DNA from: Caenorhabditis elegans
Taxonomy: Eukaryota; Nematoda; Chromadorea; Rhabditida; Rhabditidae
Direction: 5' to 3'
Assembly: GCF_000002985.6 (NCBI RefSeq)
Contig: NC_003283.11
Span: 13,950,001 to 14,014,000, forward strand
DNA: 64,000 nucleotides
The translations under genes were made by a program, and so were the position numbers. Every line of letters begins with the position of its first letter. Within the stretch, counting starts at the first letter, position 1. Below are positions 11,956-22,376 of the stretch, in pieces. The notes beneath the pieces are model-generated. The model was not told where the DNA came from and searched no databases. It saw nothing but the letters and a program-made list of their open reading frames with translations.

Positions 11956-12416
11956 TTTGAAGAGAACTGCGAGAAATCTGAAAACAACTGAAAATCAACC
12001 CAAAGGAAACACAAGAAAACAGTAAAGAGACGATGGAACAAATTTTGTTGGATTTTAAGAAACACACAATTTTTTTGGTTAAATTTTAAAGTTTTCTTTT
12101 AGTTTAAAACAGAGTTTTAAGAAATAAATCAAGAACCAAGCTTAAAAACTCTGTGGAAATAAAAAGCTGGAAATAGTGAATGCGTGCCGGGTCATTGCAT
12201 AAACTGCGCGCGGCAACTGCAAAAAAGGGCGGAGCCCGCGTAAATTCGTATTTTCTCTCTGCTCATTGTTGAAAATTCTCTTTAGTTTTTACCCTGGTTT
12301 TCTCAATTTCTTACATTTTTCATGTATTTTTTCCATACATAATTTGTTTCTTCTTTGATTCTGTCTTTTAAGTTCTTAAAAACGTTCGTACATTGATGGG
12401 ATCGTTACTTTTTCAG
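11956..12416. promoter_or_regulatory. Divergent promoter region between the ALG13 and CCDC97-like genes
   Basis: The 460-bp interval separates head-to-head housekeeping-type genes. It contains a GC-rich patch near 12180-12240 ('actgcgcgcggcaactgc', 'agggcggagcccgcg') with an Sp1-like GGGCGGAG, unusual in this AT-rich background. A 'tttttcag' acceptor immediately precedes the ATG at 12417, consistent with SL1 trans-splicing. Confidence 0.5.
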
Positions 12417-13791
12417 ATGGAAGCCATTTTTTCGCGAATCATCAGCGACAAAAATGCTTTTTTCAAGCATCAGCAAATGAATGAAGAGGAACTGACAGAA
12501 GATGAAAAAATGGAGATTCTGAAAACGCTGTCGAAGGAGAAACTACCAGTTTTTCTCTCCAGGTTTCTATTTTTTAAAGTATATTTATATTATTCCTTTC
12601 TACTAATTCTAGGTATCAAAAATACCTGGAACCAGTAGATGGTCAAATTTTCGCTGATAATGATGATTTTGTGGTTCAGAGTATCATGAAGCAAATCCGC
12701 GGACAGCAAAAGATGACTGAGAAAGAGGTACGCCGGGAGTGGTTCAACAAGATTATAATTGTTTCATCAGTTTCAGAAAAGGAATTACCGATTTAATGCG
12801 ATGCAGAATCTTCTGAAAGAAGGCGAATTTTTCTCTGATGCGAAAATGAGAGAAAGGGAACCCTATCTCTTTGATGCAATGATTGGAAAGTTTCTGAACG
12901 ATGAAGGTATCGATTTAAACTTTGCAATAGTTCAAATTCAATATTAATAAATTCCAGAAAGAATGGACCATCTTCGTCCAACTGTGTCTCGTGACAAATC
13001 GGAATCTACTTGGTCTACTCTAATGGACCGCCTTGAGGACAGTACAGAGATTGCTGAACGCCGGAATCTTCAAGAAAGGGAATGGGAAGGCTCGCGGGAC
13101 CTTGATGATGGGGGAAGAGATCATATAAACCGGTTCATGTCTCATGTCGATAGTCATGCCGAGAATTTTGTGCCAGAAGAGGAGGAGGGAGACGAAGAAA
13201 GCACTGAAAAAGTTGAGGATGAGATTGAAACGATGCGGAAAGAAATGGAAAGACTGTCTAAAATTGTGAGATATTGAGACAGAGAAAACGTCCAATTAAA
13301 TCTTAAATTTCAGGAAGCTGAGCAGTACGATGATTTAGACGAGAATGAAACGCAACAAGTCCTTCGTCGAGAGTTTGAGGCTTTCATGCAACAGAAGTTT
13401 TTGGCGGGAAAAGATAAAGAGTGCGTTTAGAATGAGATAACATCTGTATTTCCGCTAACTGTCTCTCTTTTTATGACCTTCAACCTTCAATCACAACGAA
13501 CGTACTTTCTAACTCAGATTTTCCTTTTCCTCACTTTCTCTCATCTATCTCTTCTTGTCCTCTCGACCATCCAATTTTCCATTATGTAATCGATGAGAAG
13601 ACTTTCTCCACTTTTGTGTCCTGTATGCTGTCCATTGTAGACAAGAAAACTCTAATTTCCTTCTTTGTTTCATATGGAAAAATCTAATTTGTTTCAGATT
13701 CTACGACTACTCAAAATGTGAAGAATTTGGATTATCAAATCCTATCAAAGAGCGAGATGACGAGGAACGATGGTTTGAGAAGGATGATTGA
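12417..13791 (+). CDS. CCDC97-like protein (DUF2052), 299 aa
   Basis: Exons 12417-12562, 12613-12727, 12777-12906, 12958-13265, 13314-13420 and 13698-13791 join in phase to 299 codons. The ATG follows an acceptor-like TTTTTCAG directly, so I chose it over an upstream in-frame ATG. The N-terminal segment 'LSKEKLPVFLSRYQKYLEP', an Asp/Glu-rich coiled middle (residues about 190-230) and a C-terminal 'LAGKDKEFYDYSKCEEFGLS' leading to 'DDEERWFEKDD' fit the CCDC97 family. CCDC97 associates with SF3B/B-complex spliceosomal proteins in vertebrates; a splicing role here is inferred from family only. It is the probable first gene of an operon with the GYF gene starting 180 bp downstream. Confidence 0.75.
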
Positions 13792-13934
13792 TACTTTTTT
13801 TTTCTTAATTTTCATTTAAAAAAATTTATTTTCACTTTTAAATATTATTTGTTGTTGACAAGGTCCCTGGGCCTTTGCTTATATTTTCATTTATCTACAT
13901 TCATTTTGTTTATGTTTATTTTAAATAATTGCAG
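13792..13934 (+). promoter_or_regulatory. Probable SL2-type intercistronic region
   Basis: The 143-nt spacer between the CCDC97-like stop and a clean acceptor 'ataattgcag' has no obvious promoter. It contains T-rich tracts ('tttattttcacttttaaat', 'ttttgtttatgtttatttta') like the Ur element of C. elegans operons. No perfect AATAAA is evident. The spacing fits an operon; RNA evidence would decide. Confidence 0.55.
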
Positions 13935-13971
13935 GGTTTATCACTAGTGACATCAAAATACCGACGGCGCG

Positions 13972-15183
13972 ATGCACAAGAACGGAAACAATGGACCTGT
14001 CATTGACACAAAATGGCACTATCTCGGCCCTGACAGTGAAAAATATGGTTGGTAACTAAAAATCACGAAATTCAAACTCAATGTGATACATTTCAGGACC
14101 ATATATGTCAAAGGATATGCTGTTCTGGCTTCAAGCGGGATACTTCAACGACGGTCTCCAATTGAAAACTGAAAATGAGCCAAACTATCATACGCTTGGA
14201 GAGTGGAGCCAATTGCTCGGAACTGTATGCATTTTTCTCTATAATTTATTGGCATGACAATTATTGTTTTCAGCACCCATTCAGTATGCCTGTGCACTCA
14301 CTGGATGCGACGATTGCTCAGATGAACTCAATGCGGCCTCACGGAGCAATGATGATGGTTCCACCTGGACTTCAAAATCAATTCCAACCACCGGTGATAA
14401 AATAAAATTTATCCTCTTGCAATTTTTCATTAATTTGTTTTTCAGATGCCGATGCGTTTCCCACCATTCCTTCCAATGCCGCTTCTCCATCAAATGAATC
14501 AAAATGGACCACCAATGGGTGCTCAAATGCATTCTCAGCCACCATCGGAGCCAATCGACGCTGGATCTCTGTCCCATACCCCAGATTCCGAGAACGAAGT
14601 AAGTATTTGTAGTTTCTTGCTTGTGAACCGGCGCTTTTGTGATGACTTGTCCCTAGCATGACTTTGCATGAACCCCCGGCTTCTTATATATCATTTTCTC
14701 GTTTTGTGCGTGCTTGATAATTAGCTCTAATAATTCTTATCCGGCTATTCGAATTTAGACGCGGTTAAACGAGCAAACTCTCCAGCAGCCTCCATCGTGG
14801 CTAATTGCCCTTGGCCTGGCGGTAAGTTATAGAAATGTATCAAAGGGAGGTGTGAGTGTGAAACTGTTTAATCAAAAAAAACGAGGAGAAATATTTTTAA
14901 ATTTTGTGCAATGTTATACAGTTCACACCAGTTTCAGGGACATGGTCGTAAGCCACACCATCATCAGCAAATTCTTGCCCATCAGCACATCCCACAGATG
15001 CAGCACGCTAATGTTGCCACCGACCAAGTTGTGATGAAGAGCGTCGAGTGCCAGACAGAGCCAGTTGAGGTTAGATATTATTCGACATTCAAAGAAATGA
15101 TTTTAAAATAGTTTCAGATTTCAAAGGAACAGGCTTCTCGTGTTCTTTCCGAGTTGCTCGGACAAATGGTTATCATCAACTAA
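13972..15183 (+). CDS. GYF-domain protein, 245 aa
   Basis: Exons 13972-14047, 14097-14224, 14274-14393, 14446-14598, 14759-14821, 14938-15069 and 15118-15183 join in phase to 245 codons. Residues about 13-65 form a GYF domain: 'KWHYLGPDSEKYGPYMSKDM' then 'FWLQAGYFNDGLQLK', the W-x-Y, G-P-Y and W-x-x-x-G-Y-F hallmarks of a proline-rich-peptide binding module. The rest is Met/Pro/Gln/His-rich and probably disordered. GYF proteins in animals link 4EHP and CCR4-NOT to mRNA repression, which is only a family-level guess here. Exon 6 could use either of two in-phase acceptors ('cacaccag' or 'gtttcag'); I used the latter. The acceptor 'aattgcag' at 13927-13934, about 145 nt after the previous stop with a U-rich spacer, suggests SL2 trans-splicing as the second operon gene. 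Confidence 0.8.
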
Positions 15184-16275
15184 ATCTTCTCTTCATTTTC
15201 CTTCTTTGCCGTCTACAATCTACAGTTTATTCCCGTTCATATTGTTAAACCGTCTGCTTGCTCGAGAATTGAGGCAAATCGTTCGAACCCGTGTGTGACA
15301 TTCTGAGGGTTTCCGTAGTTTTGCAGCAATTCGCGAGCCATAACTCATTGACCCCGTATTAGTTTGTTGGACTCATCACACATTTTCCCCCATTTATCCA
15401 TGTCTATCATTATCGACCGCTACCGTTTTATTCTTTTTCCACCTCCCCCCTCATCCTTCGCATTCATGATAATGTTGATATATTCAATTTTTGTTCATTT
15501 TGCCTTTTCTCTCTACTTGTCCCTTCGATTTCCCCCTCATCATCACCCACGTCTCCATGCTTTATAGCCCCGAGTTTTTCCCTTCCAGTTTTTCTTTTTT
15601 CTATTTATCTCTTTTTCATTATTATGTGTTGTTTTATTTCCCAATTTCTTTTAATATTTAATTTCCTCCCGAAATGTTCCATTATCCCCATTTATATGTT
15701 CCCACCGTTTTAGTAGGCTTTTATTCTGCTCTCATTTGGTAACCTGATTTCCTTCTCACTGTTTGAACCGCAAACATAATGAAGAGTTCATTTGTGACAT
15801 GTGGAAAGTTGCTGTCGAGATCGTAATGCACATTATTAGAAAAGGGAAATATTTCATCCGATCCAGGAACCAGTTCAGAACAAAATAATTTAAAATTATT
15901 AAATACCATAAGCGAAAAGCAAACATTTTAAAACCTTTTCCACCAATCAGGTGGGCGGAGCTCGAGACGTTGATTTGTTTGAGCTTCTCGTTGTGGAGGG
16001 ACTTCAAAAAAAGATTAGTCGCAAATGAAATTGATGAAGCAAAAACTCAGAACTGTTATTACGGGAACACTTCTTTAAATTCTTAAGATGCGTATTGAGC
16101 AACATATTTGACGCTCAAAACATCTCGTAGCGATAATTACAATAATTATTTAAGTGCGCTTGTGTCGTAGCGCTTGTAGCGCTTGTGTCGATTTACGGAA
16201 GCAAAAAATGAAGAAATATAGTCTTTATTTAATAGTCACTGAAAATTTGACAGTCTTGAGCAGAAGGCGTTCGGC
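15184..16275. other. Long 3' flank of the GYF gene, no coding exon
   Basis: The first ~550 bp are C/T-rich and may be a long 3'UTR. 15720-16080 is unremarkable AT-rich DNA. 16085-16200 is a copy of the dispersed 'gcgtattgagcaacatattt' repeat. No supported gene on either strand. Confidence 0.5.
16085..16200. repeat. Dispersed repeat, copy 2
   Basis: The phrase 'gatgcgtattgagcaacata' followed by 'tttgacgctcaaaacatctc' matches the repeat at about 10590-10700 with substitutions. Just after it, a short tandem 'gcgcttgtgtcgtagcgctt' duplication is visible. Confidence 0.55.
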
Positions 16276-16579
16276 TTAGTTCCCATTCCAATATACGAAC
16301 AATTTGATATGGATCTTCTTACGCTTCTTAGATTGAGCAATTTGGGTGACAGTGATGGTGCGTTCCTCTCCACTTTCAAGCAATCCTCCATCCGTATTGA
16401 TCGTGATCTCCGGCGCTCTCCACCATGCTTCGAAACGAGTAGAATACTCCGAGTCGTTCGTCAATTTGAACTCGCAATCGTGGGATCCAGCGAATCTTGG
16501 GAACTTCTTAGATCTTGGAGTGATAGTGATGGAAACATTGCACAATCGTGGGTCAGTTGGGCCTGTATCCACAATTGTA
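16276..16579 (-). CDS. Major sperm protein (MSP)-like domain, 5' end unresolved
   Basis: The exon 16579-16276 encodes about 100 residues with MSP-domain character: 'KFPRFAGSHDCEFKLTNDS', then 'TRFEAWWRAPEITINTDGGL' and 'LESGEERTITVTQI', corresponding to the MSP beta-strands with the conserved K-L-T-N-x-S. Family members form sperm cytoskeletal filaments or act in small sperm proteins. The acceptor 'ccttttcag' at 16580-16586 is strong, and a donor at 16628/16627 marks an upstream exon. Extending that exon in frame reaches TAG near 16660 with no ATG, so the start is missing, non-canonical, or in another exon. Alternatively translation begins at an ATG at 16596 inside the presumed intron. It may be a pseudogene. 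Confidence 0.5.
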
Positions 16580-16629
16580 CTGAAAAGGAAATACATTGTA
16601 TATCTAAATTGATATAGTTCTTCTTACCT

Positions 16630-17066
16630 CTCTTTGCGCGAATTTACATTGGATTCCTAACGTTCGGAGGAGTTCGATCCACTCATTTGAACTCGTCGTG
16701 CCATAATATCAAATTTTTCGAGTCGAGTTTGGTTCGCTATGATAGACAGAAATAAAATAAATGGTGGAGAAGGCGAGATTACGTGGACAAGACGGTGGAT
16801 TGTGAAGTAGGCCTCGTAAACGTGAATTTCTAACAATTACCTATGGCGCGGCCCTCGACGTTTTTGAAAAAATACATGATATGCGGTTTCTATCGCAGAC
16901 CTCGATCGATGTCTGCTGCCCATTCAGCATAAGGTTTCCCAAAATTTCTTTGCTCTGAACAAAGATCGAACTACATGGTGACAGAACGACACGCGCTTTA
17001 TATATAGCAAATTATATGAAAAATCTAATGGAAACACTCTGAAAATAATATATCTTTTTGGGGTAT
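16630..17066. other. Intergenic segment to the left edge of the palindrome
   Basis: No convincing exon. It contains 'atggcacgacgagttcaaat' near 16703 reading toward the MSP-like ORF on the minus strand, a possible start that runs into TAG after 15 codons. The palindrome begins at 17067 without a transposon terminus that I can recognise. Confidence 0.4.
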
Positions 17067-17865
17067 TGTAGGAGTAATGGGTGATAATTGTAGTTTTAGT
17101 AAAAATGAAATTTCGGTTTCTGAAAGGATAATGAGTACATATATATCAAAGTGGGTGACGAGTATATATTGAAACTCTATTGGTAATTTAGGTGTACTGT
17201 AATATCACTGAGCTCTTTGTGAGCTCTTTGTTGAGTTGTTGTTCTAAATTGTATTGTTCTTAGATTTGGCAATTTATCAAAACTTTGATTGAAAATTGTA
17301 AAAAATCTAAAACAAATATTGTTGCCGAGTCTCTTACTCTTGTTCCAAAACTTAAGAGACTATCTTTGTCATGTACATCAATTTAGACTGTTTCAATTCC
17401 ATTGACATGGGAAAAACACGAAATATCACCGAACATTCCTCAGAGTTTTTTTTCCAGATGTTCCCACTTCTCAAGTTCTCATACAAGAGAAGCAAAACTC
17501 ACTCTAAATTGGTTTAAGACAGTCCAAGTCATACTAGAAAAACGTAGAATAGATTTTAATTACCACTTAGACGGTGAACGTAAAACAATTATCAGAGGCC
17601 TTGGATTTTTAATATCAGAAAAACTTAACTTTTCGGAACATTGGAAAAAGTCAATAAATCTAGCGAAATTTCAGCTGGGTCAACATATTCAATCCGTACA
17701 GTACCTCCAATCCGAAACTATAGTTAAGGATTCAGCGTTCAAGTGAATGAGCACGATAATAAATGAGGGTTTGCCGGAAAATTTCGGTTGAAAAAAGTGG
17801 CAATGAAAGTGGAAATGATTGCGAATGAAATTATATTTATTACAAGAACCAAACAAATCAATGAA

Positions 17866-19856
17866 TCAATAATTAAGGCATAATGAATTTTTTTTATCCA
17901 TGAAATACATTGATGGATTTGCATAAACAGTTTCAATACATTTCTTGCGATTCAAATCGTTTTGAGCAACAAAACTGGCTGGGTAATAGTTTGGATCAAA
18001 ATAATACACGAGTCCTCCGTAACTTGCAGGAGCACAGTCACATCGTTCTGGTTTCCAGGATGAACTCCAATCAGGTTGATAACTCTGATAGTGGGGTATC
18101 GCATTAAGTTTCACTGGCATTTCTGTGAAATTTGTATATTATAGGAGGAAATTTTAAGGCGTTCAACTCTGGTGATAATAGAGAAAAAAAATTTGAAACA
18201 GAAAAATGAGGCAATTTTTCGTGGACAAGTAAGAAAGTTTCTGGAAACTTCTAGTGCATTTTGGAATAAAAAAAATAGAAAACTTGTTGGGAAAATGGTA
18301 ACCTACTTCCACAAGACAGTGTATGTTCAGGTCCAACAGGGGAGCCAAAGTATCCATTGAACCACTTGAATGCCTTGATTCTTCTTGATTCTCCTGGTCC
18401 TCCTGGATTTTTTGAATCTTCTCCAGAACATTCATTATTAATGATTAATGAAGTTGGTCCAAAGATTGGCCCATCATATCCAGCTGCTGAATTCTGTGCA
18501 CCACTATTCCAGTTTCCCATTAAAATATCATGCATTGCTGGTTTTGGTGGTTGAGGTGTCATGTAGAACCAAAGAGAAGCCATAATCGCAAGTGGTGGAT
18601 CCATTTTAGTCATTACAAGATTTGGTTCTTTCAATAAGTCAACTGTAATATTTACAGATTTCAACCAATCTTGGAACTGCCCGTAGTTGTAGTTATACGA
18701 AATTTGAATTCCTCCTCTTCCAAAATAGCATCCTTTATATGGAGCAGCAGGGTTTGAAATTGTTGAATTGGAGCAGGGATAGAAAAAGGTAATCTGATCA
18801 GAAGCAGAACAGTAACGACCAGCAGATGTACATGAATTTCCATCAGTTGGAGAGTGACCAGGTGTTTCTGGGTTTAAAAAGTTACTTGACGGTCCACCTT
18901 CAAACCAGTTATAAAATCCTCCGCGGTAGAAACAATTGGATGCCTCTTGATCGGGAAGCGCGCTGGAAATTATTGTCATGACTAAATGTTACCCTAAGAA
19001 ATTCGTAAAACTGTTCTAAAGTTTTTAAAGGAAAAAAATATACAAAATTTAGTATTTTTTCTAGAAGTAAGAGTTTTATTTGGCAATTTCAACACGTTTG
19101 ATTTCATTTGCAGTAAAATCTCTACGGACGATACAGTACTCCATCTTTAACTATATAAAACTTACGTATAAAGATAGTTGTTGTTTTCTCCAGTTTCTTG
19201 AATTGCATGGGCAAAGAAGGCAGCCAAATCTCGTTTTTTATTCTCGTCCGCAGTATACACCTGGAAGTTATTCAGTTAATACGAAAATTTTCATAGTTAT
19301 TAGTTTAGATTTCGTACCGTGTTATTCACATTAAGAGAAGTTCCAAACTCTGGAAAATATCTGGATGCAATTTTAAAAGCATCGTAAGAATATGGCCAGC
19401 AGCTCGACGGACCCCATCCAAGATTTGCGAATGGAAACAAGTCTTCAAACATTTCTCTGGTGAACCAGGATTCTAGCTGAGAAGCTGGCTTATTGTTTGG
19501 GTCACTAGGTATAGTGCATGACTTTGGTGGTCCCTTTCCAAATTTTGCTGCTTTTGGACATGAACTCGCGTTTCCAAAAAGACCAACAGATGCATTTGCA
19601 CCGTCTGAAACTGTAAAATGCGATTAAAAAGTCATATTAACGTGCAAAATACAGAAACAAAGTTTGAATTTGATATTCGAAATTTCACAAGTTGAGTATA
19701 CTTGCGGGCTTTCTTGCGAAACCCAACTTTTCGATTTGAAGAAAATCAAAGAAACTTTATATACCCTAAAATTCATTAGATCTTACTGAATGCGTTGGCC
19801 GGTAGAGACAAATTAAATGCGATGAGAAGAAATGCGACGAATTGCGCCGACATCAT
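17866..19856 (-). CDS. GH19 chitinase-like secreted protein, left copy, 456 aa
   Basis: This is the mirror image of the right-arm gene, with exons 19856-19787, 19610-19318, 19260-19166, 18962-18307 and 18122-17866, giving 456 codons. A signal peptide is visible at the start ('MMSAQFVAFLLIAF', cleavage after about 'PANA'). The GH19 catalytic segment is 'FFAHAIQETGENNN', with the presumed acid Glu at about residue 143, and the substrate-cleft motif 'GCYFGRGGIQISYNYNYG' lies at about 231-248, equivalent to plant GRGPIQ-type motifs. Many paired cysteines fit secretion. Family chitinases cleave beta-1,4-GlcNAc polymers; fungal or eggshell chitin is the likely target, by inference. Its product is identical to the right copy in the major exon (242 residues compared). 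No promoter difference is visible because flanks are shared. Confidence 0.9.
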
Positions 19857-20014
19857 CTGAAATTCAAAATATCGAAAAGCTTAAGGGAAAATACAGAAAA
19901 TAGAAAAAAAAACTTGTTGGAGTAGACTGATTCAGTTATGAGTAGAAGCTTCTTTTATAGTAGAAAACTGTCTACTGTACCCTGAAACTCTTACTGATCA
20001 AGAAACAGTTATCA

Positions 20015-20560
20015 TCCAATAACATTGAACTTTACTGAAATTGTTATGAGACACTTGACAATGTTATTATCTATCAAAAGTAGTATTCACAAGTAGTCCT
20101 CAAATTATACTCTGTGAATAATAGAAAGTTTTAATGTTGAAAAGTGTGACATTAAACGGATTTTACAATACAGTATTAAGGAGAAATAGAAAAATTATGT
20201 ATACGACTATAGTCCTAGGACATAACGCTAGGACAAATAATTTCATGAGACAGTTTTTCCTGAGCCGGATGTGTAGCATTTAAGTTATTCATTTATTTGC
20301 AAATACAAGACACTCCCTTCCTCGCTTGGTCTTTGAAGATCCTGTCAAAATACTTTTCTGTAACGTTTGTGCAATTCACTAATTTTTCAATGAAAAATTC
20401 GGTTTACGTCACACTTCAAACCATCAAATTTTCTAATATTCACAGAGTTTAATTGAAGGGCTACATTTGAATAGCACTTTTTATTGTTAATAACATTGTC
20501 AGGTGTCTCGATAATCATAACAATTTTAAGGAAGTTCAATGTTATTCGATGTTCAATGTT
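20015..20560. repeat. Degenerate inverted-repeat element inside the left palindrome arm
   Basis: Segments of about 140 bp at 20015-20160 and 20398-20560 are diverged inverted copies of each other. Shared pieces include 'gttcaatgttatt', 'gaaattgttatgagacactt' against 'aggtgtctcgataatcataa', and 'gtagtcctcaaattatactc' against 'gtttaattgaagggctacat'. This looks like an old MITE-type element with long inverted ends lying between the chitinase and DXO genes. The right arm carries the mirror copy at 23856-24401. Confidence 0.6.
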
Positions 20561-20805
20561 ATTCATCTGTTGATTTCCATTTTCTTTGTTTTTTCGATCC
20601 GTAATGTACCGTAATGGTAAGTAAACGTGTGCAAAGTTTTTGTTTCCTTGAAACTTTGTTCATTCACATCACAAACTGGCTCGTTGGGACTTGTGAAAGA
20701 AACAATTAATGTTTGAAAAAGTAAACATATAAAATTCATTCAAAATATTGATGGAATCATTGAAACACTTGGCAAGCATTGAAAAAATGTAATACAATTA
20801 AAAAA

Positions 20806-22039
20806 TTACTCCTCGAAATATTCCAGGAAAGACGAAGAGAGAACGAAATTCCAGTTTTCAGCATTTGTGTTTTCGTATCGAAAATGTTCCCCAACAATTT
20901 TAACAGAAATAGTTTGATCATCATATGGAAGCTTTGACTTGATCGTACTGAGCACGGTGACCAGTCGTGCGAGGCAACGCTGAACACCCCATTTTACATC
21001 CATCATGGGAATATCGTTTGTTTTGATTGTGTCAACCTGAAATTTTTGATGATTTAAATATAAATTGAGTATGAGCCAACTTGGTAGACAAAGTTTTTTT
21101 GGTCTTTGCGGCCAATCAGGATGGTTGGAACATTTCCAAGGAACGATTGGAAGTAGTGTTTCTGGCTGTTCCAGTGTAACCATTTACGTTGCTTTTATTT
21201 CCACAAATTCATCATCTGTAAATGATAGTACTGATTAATTTTTTGTTTCTAGCAAATTTCTCCATGATTGTGATATTTAACAGAGCATTATGAACCGAGG
21301 CTCAAGATAGAAAGGAATCGAAGTATTTTTTACATGTCAAAAACTGTCCGAGTCGGATTTCGAGAATAGTCAAACATTTTGAACTTCGAGAAAAAAGCAA
21401 GATTTTTTTGGTTTGGTTTTCATAGTGAGACCCGGAAGATGTCAAAATAAAAAAATTCTACAATGGATAGTGTCTAATACTCAATAATTCAAAACTTACT
21501 TTTGTCAATCGCATCAACTTCAGAAGCGTAATAGACTTTTATTGTTTCGTTCCTGGTTTCAAAAGACGTTCGGAGTACCACTTTTGAGCATGTCGCATTT
21601 GACACCTTTTCGTTTGGATTATGGTGGTTTCCCAAGTCATTAAGAGTCATGTACTTCTCAAAGTTATACCCTGCTCCGCAATTATCTATATAGGACTTTC
21701 CGAGCTTGTGGAGAAATATTACTCCATTCTTGCGGAGAACTACAATTTCAAACGGTGTTTGGTTATAATTTGACGCTGTTGCAATTTTTGTCAAAATGGA
21801 TCGGTTTGAAAAAATATCGGCGCCGATTGTCTGAAATCTTCCATACTTTTAGAATCAAGAAAAACTAATGTGTACCTCTTTCAATGAAGTTCCTCGTTTA
21901 GCAGTTTTTCGTGTGAAGTCACAAATGGATTCATAAATATCTCCATCTCCCTCGTCTTTGAAGCGCTCACATCCAAGGGTGAGATCCAGAGGATCTTTCA
22001 ACAGACCAAAAAGATCAGGATTTTCATTTAAACGATTTG
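20806..22039 (-). pseudogene. DXO/RAI1-like decapping nuclease, left copy, 5'-truncated and frame-broken
   Basis: Coding homology runs from 22039 down to 20806 and mirrors the right-arm copy. It lacks exon 1 and the first ~24 nt of exon 2, because the palindrome arm stops inside exon 2, so it has no native start or promoter. Exon 3 (21830-21500) is open and carries the family E-hydrophobic-D motif 'ASEVDAID'. Exon 4 carries 'FVEIK' (E-hydrophobic-K) but hits TAA two codons later. DXO enzymes remove aberrant 5' caps (for example unmethylated or NAD caps) from RNA, using metal ions held by those acidic residues. The left copy cannot make a normal protein as drawn. Confidence 0.8.
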
Positions 22040-22376
22040 CCTACTTTGCCAAAACCCTAACTACTTCAAGTTAAAAAACAATTTTTTTGCACCATTATTT
22101 TTAAAATAGTCGTGGTGGGCTCACTTTTTTTAGTATTAATTTTACCGCGATTTGTGTGTTCTCCTCGCTTTATATCTTTTACCTTTCAACATTTTGTCAA
22201 ATCTTGATTTTTGTATCATTTCAGAATAGTCTCATCAATACCATAAAAAATGGAAGTTCAGCTCAAATTCGAGCACGTTGGGACTTACTTCAAGCAACGT
22301 GATAAGTGAGTTTCTAGGCTTCAAGTGAATTAAACGAATATAAACATTTATAGGACTGCAATCCCCGGACAGCTCC
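22040..22376. other. 337-bp spacer at the palindrome centre
   Basis: This is unique sequence between the arms. It contains exon 1 of the right DXO-like gene (22250-22305), its intron 1 and the first bases of exon 2, plus a 'catttcag' near 22218-22225 that could be a trans-splice acceptor. Arm homology ends abruptly at 22039 and 22377 within the exon 2 sequence 'aaatcgtttaaatg'. Confidence 0.85.

Larger units (their letters stand above)
17067..22039. repeat. Left arm of a 10.3-kb near-perfect palindrome
   Basis: Every position x in 17067-22039 pairs with position 44416-x in the right arm (22377-27349) as its reverse complement. The constant sum holds at all protein-level landmarks checked, so no indels are visible. 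The arm contains a GH19 chitinase-like gene and a 5'-truncated DXO-like pseudogene. The arms are identical in the long coding stretches I compared, with substitutions clustered near the outer and inner ends. Confidence 0.95.

Noticed and set aside
17402-17746. 114-codon open frame (and its mirror at 26670-27014)
   Set aside because: Present twice only because of the palindrome. No splice sites, low-complexity AT-driven composition and no recognisable motif.
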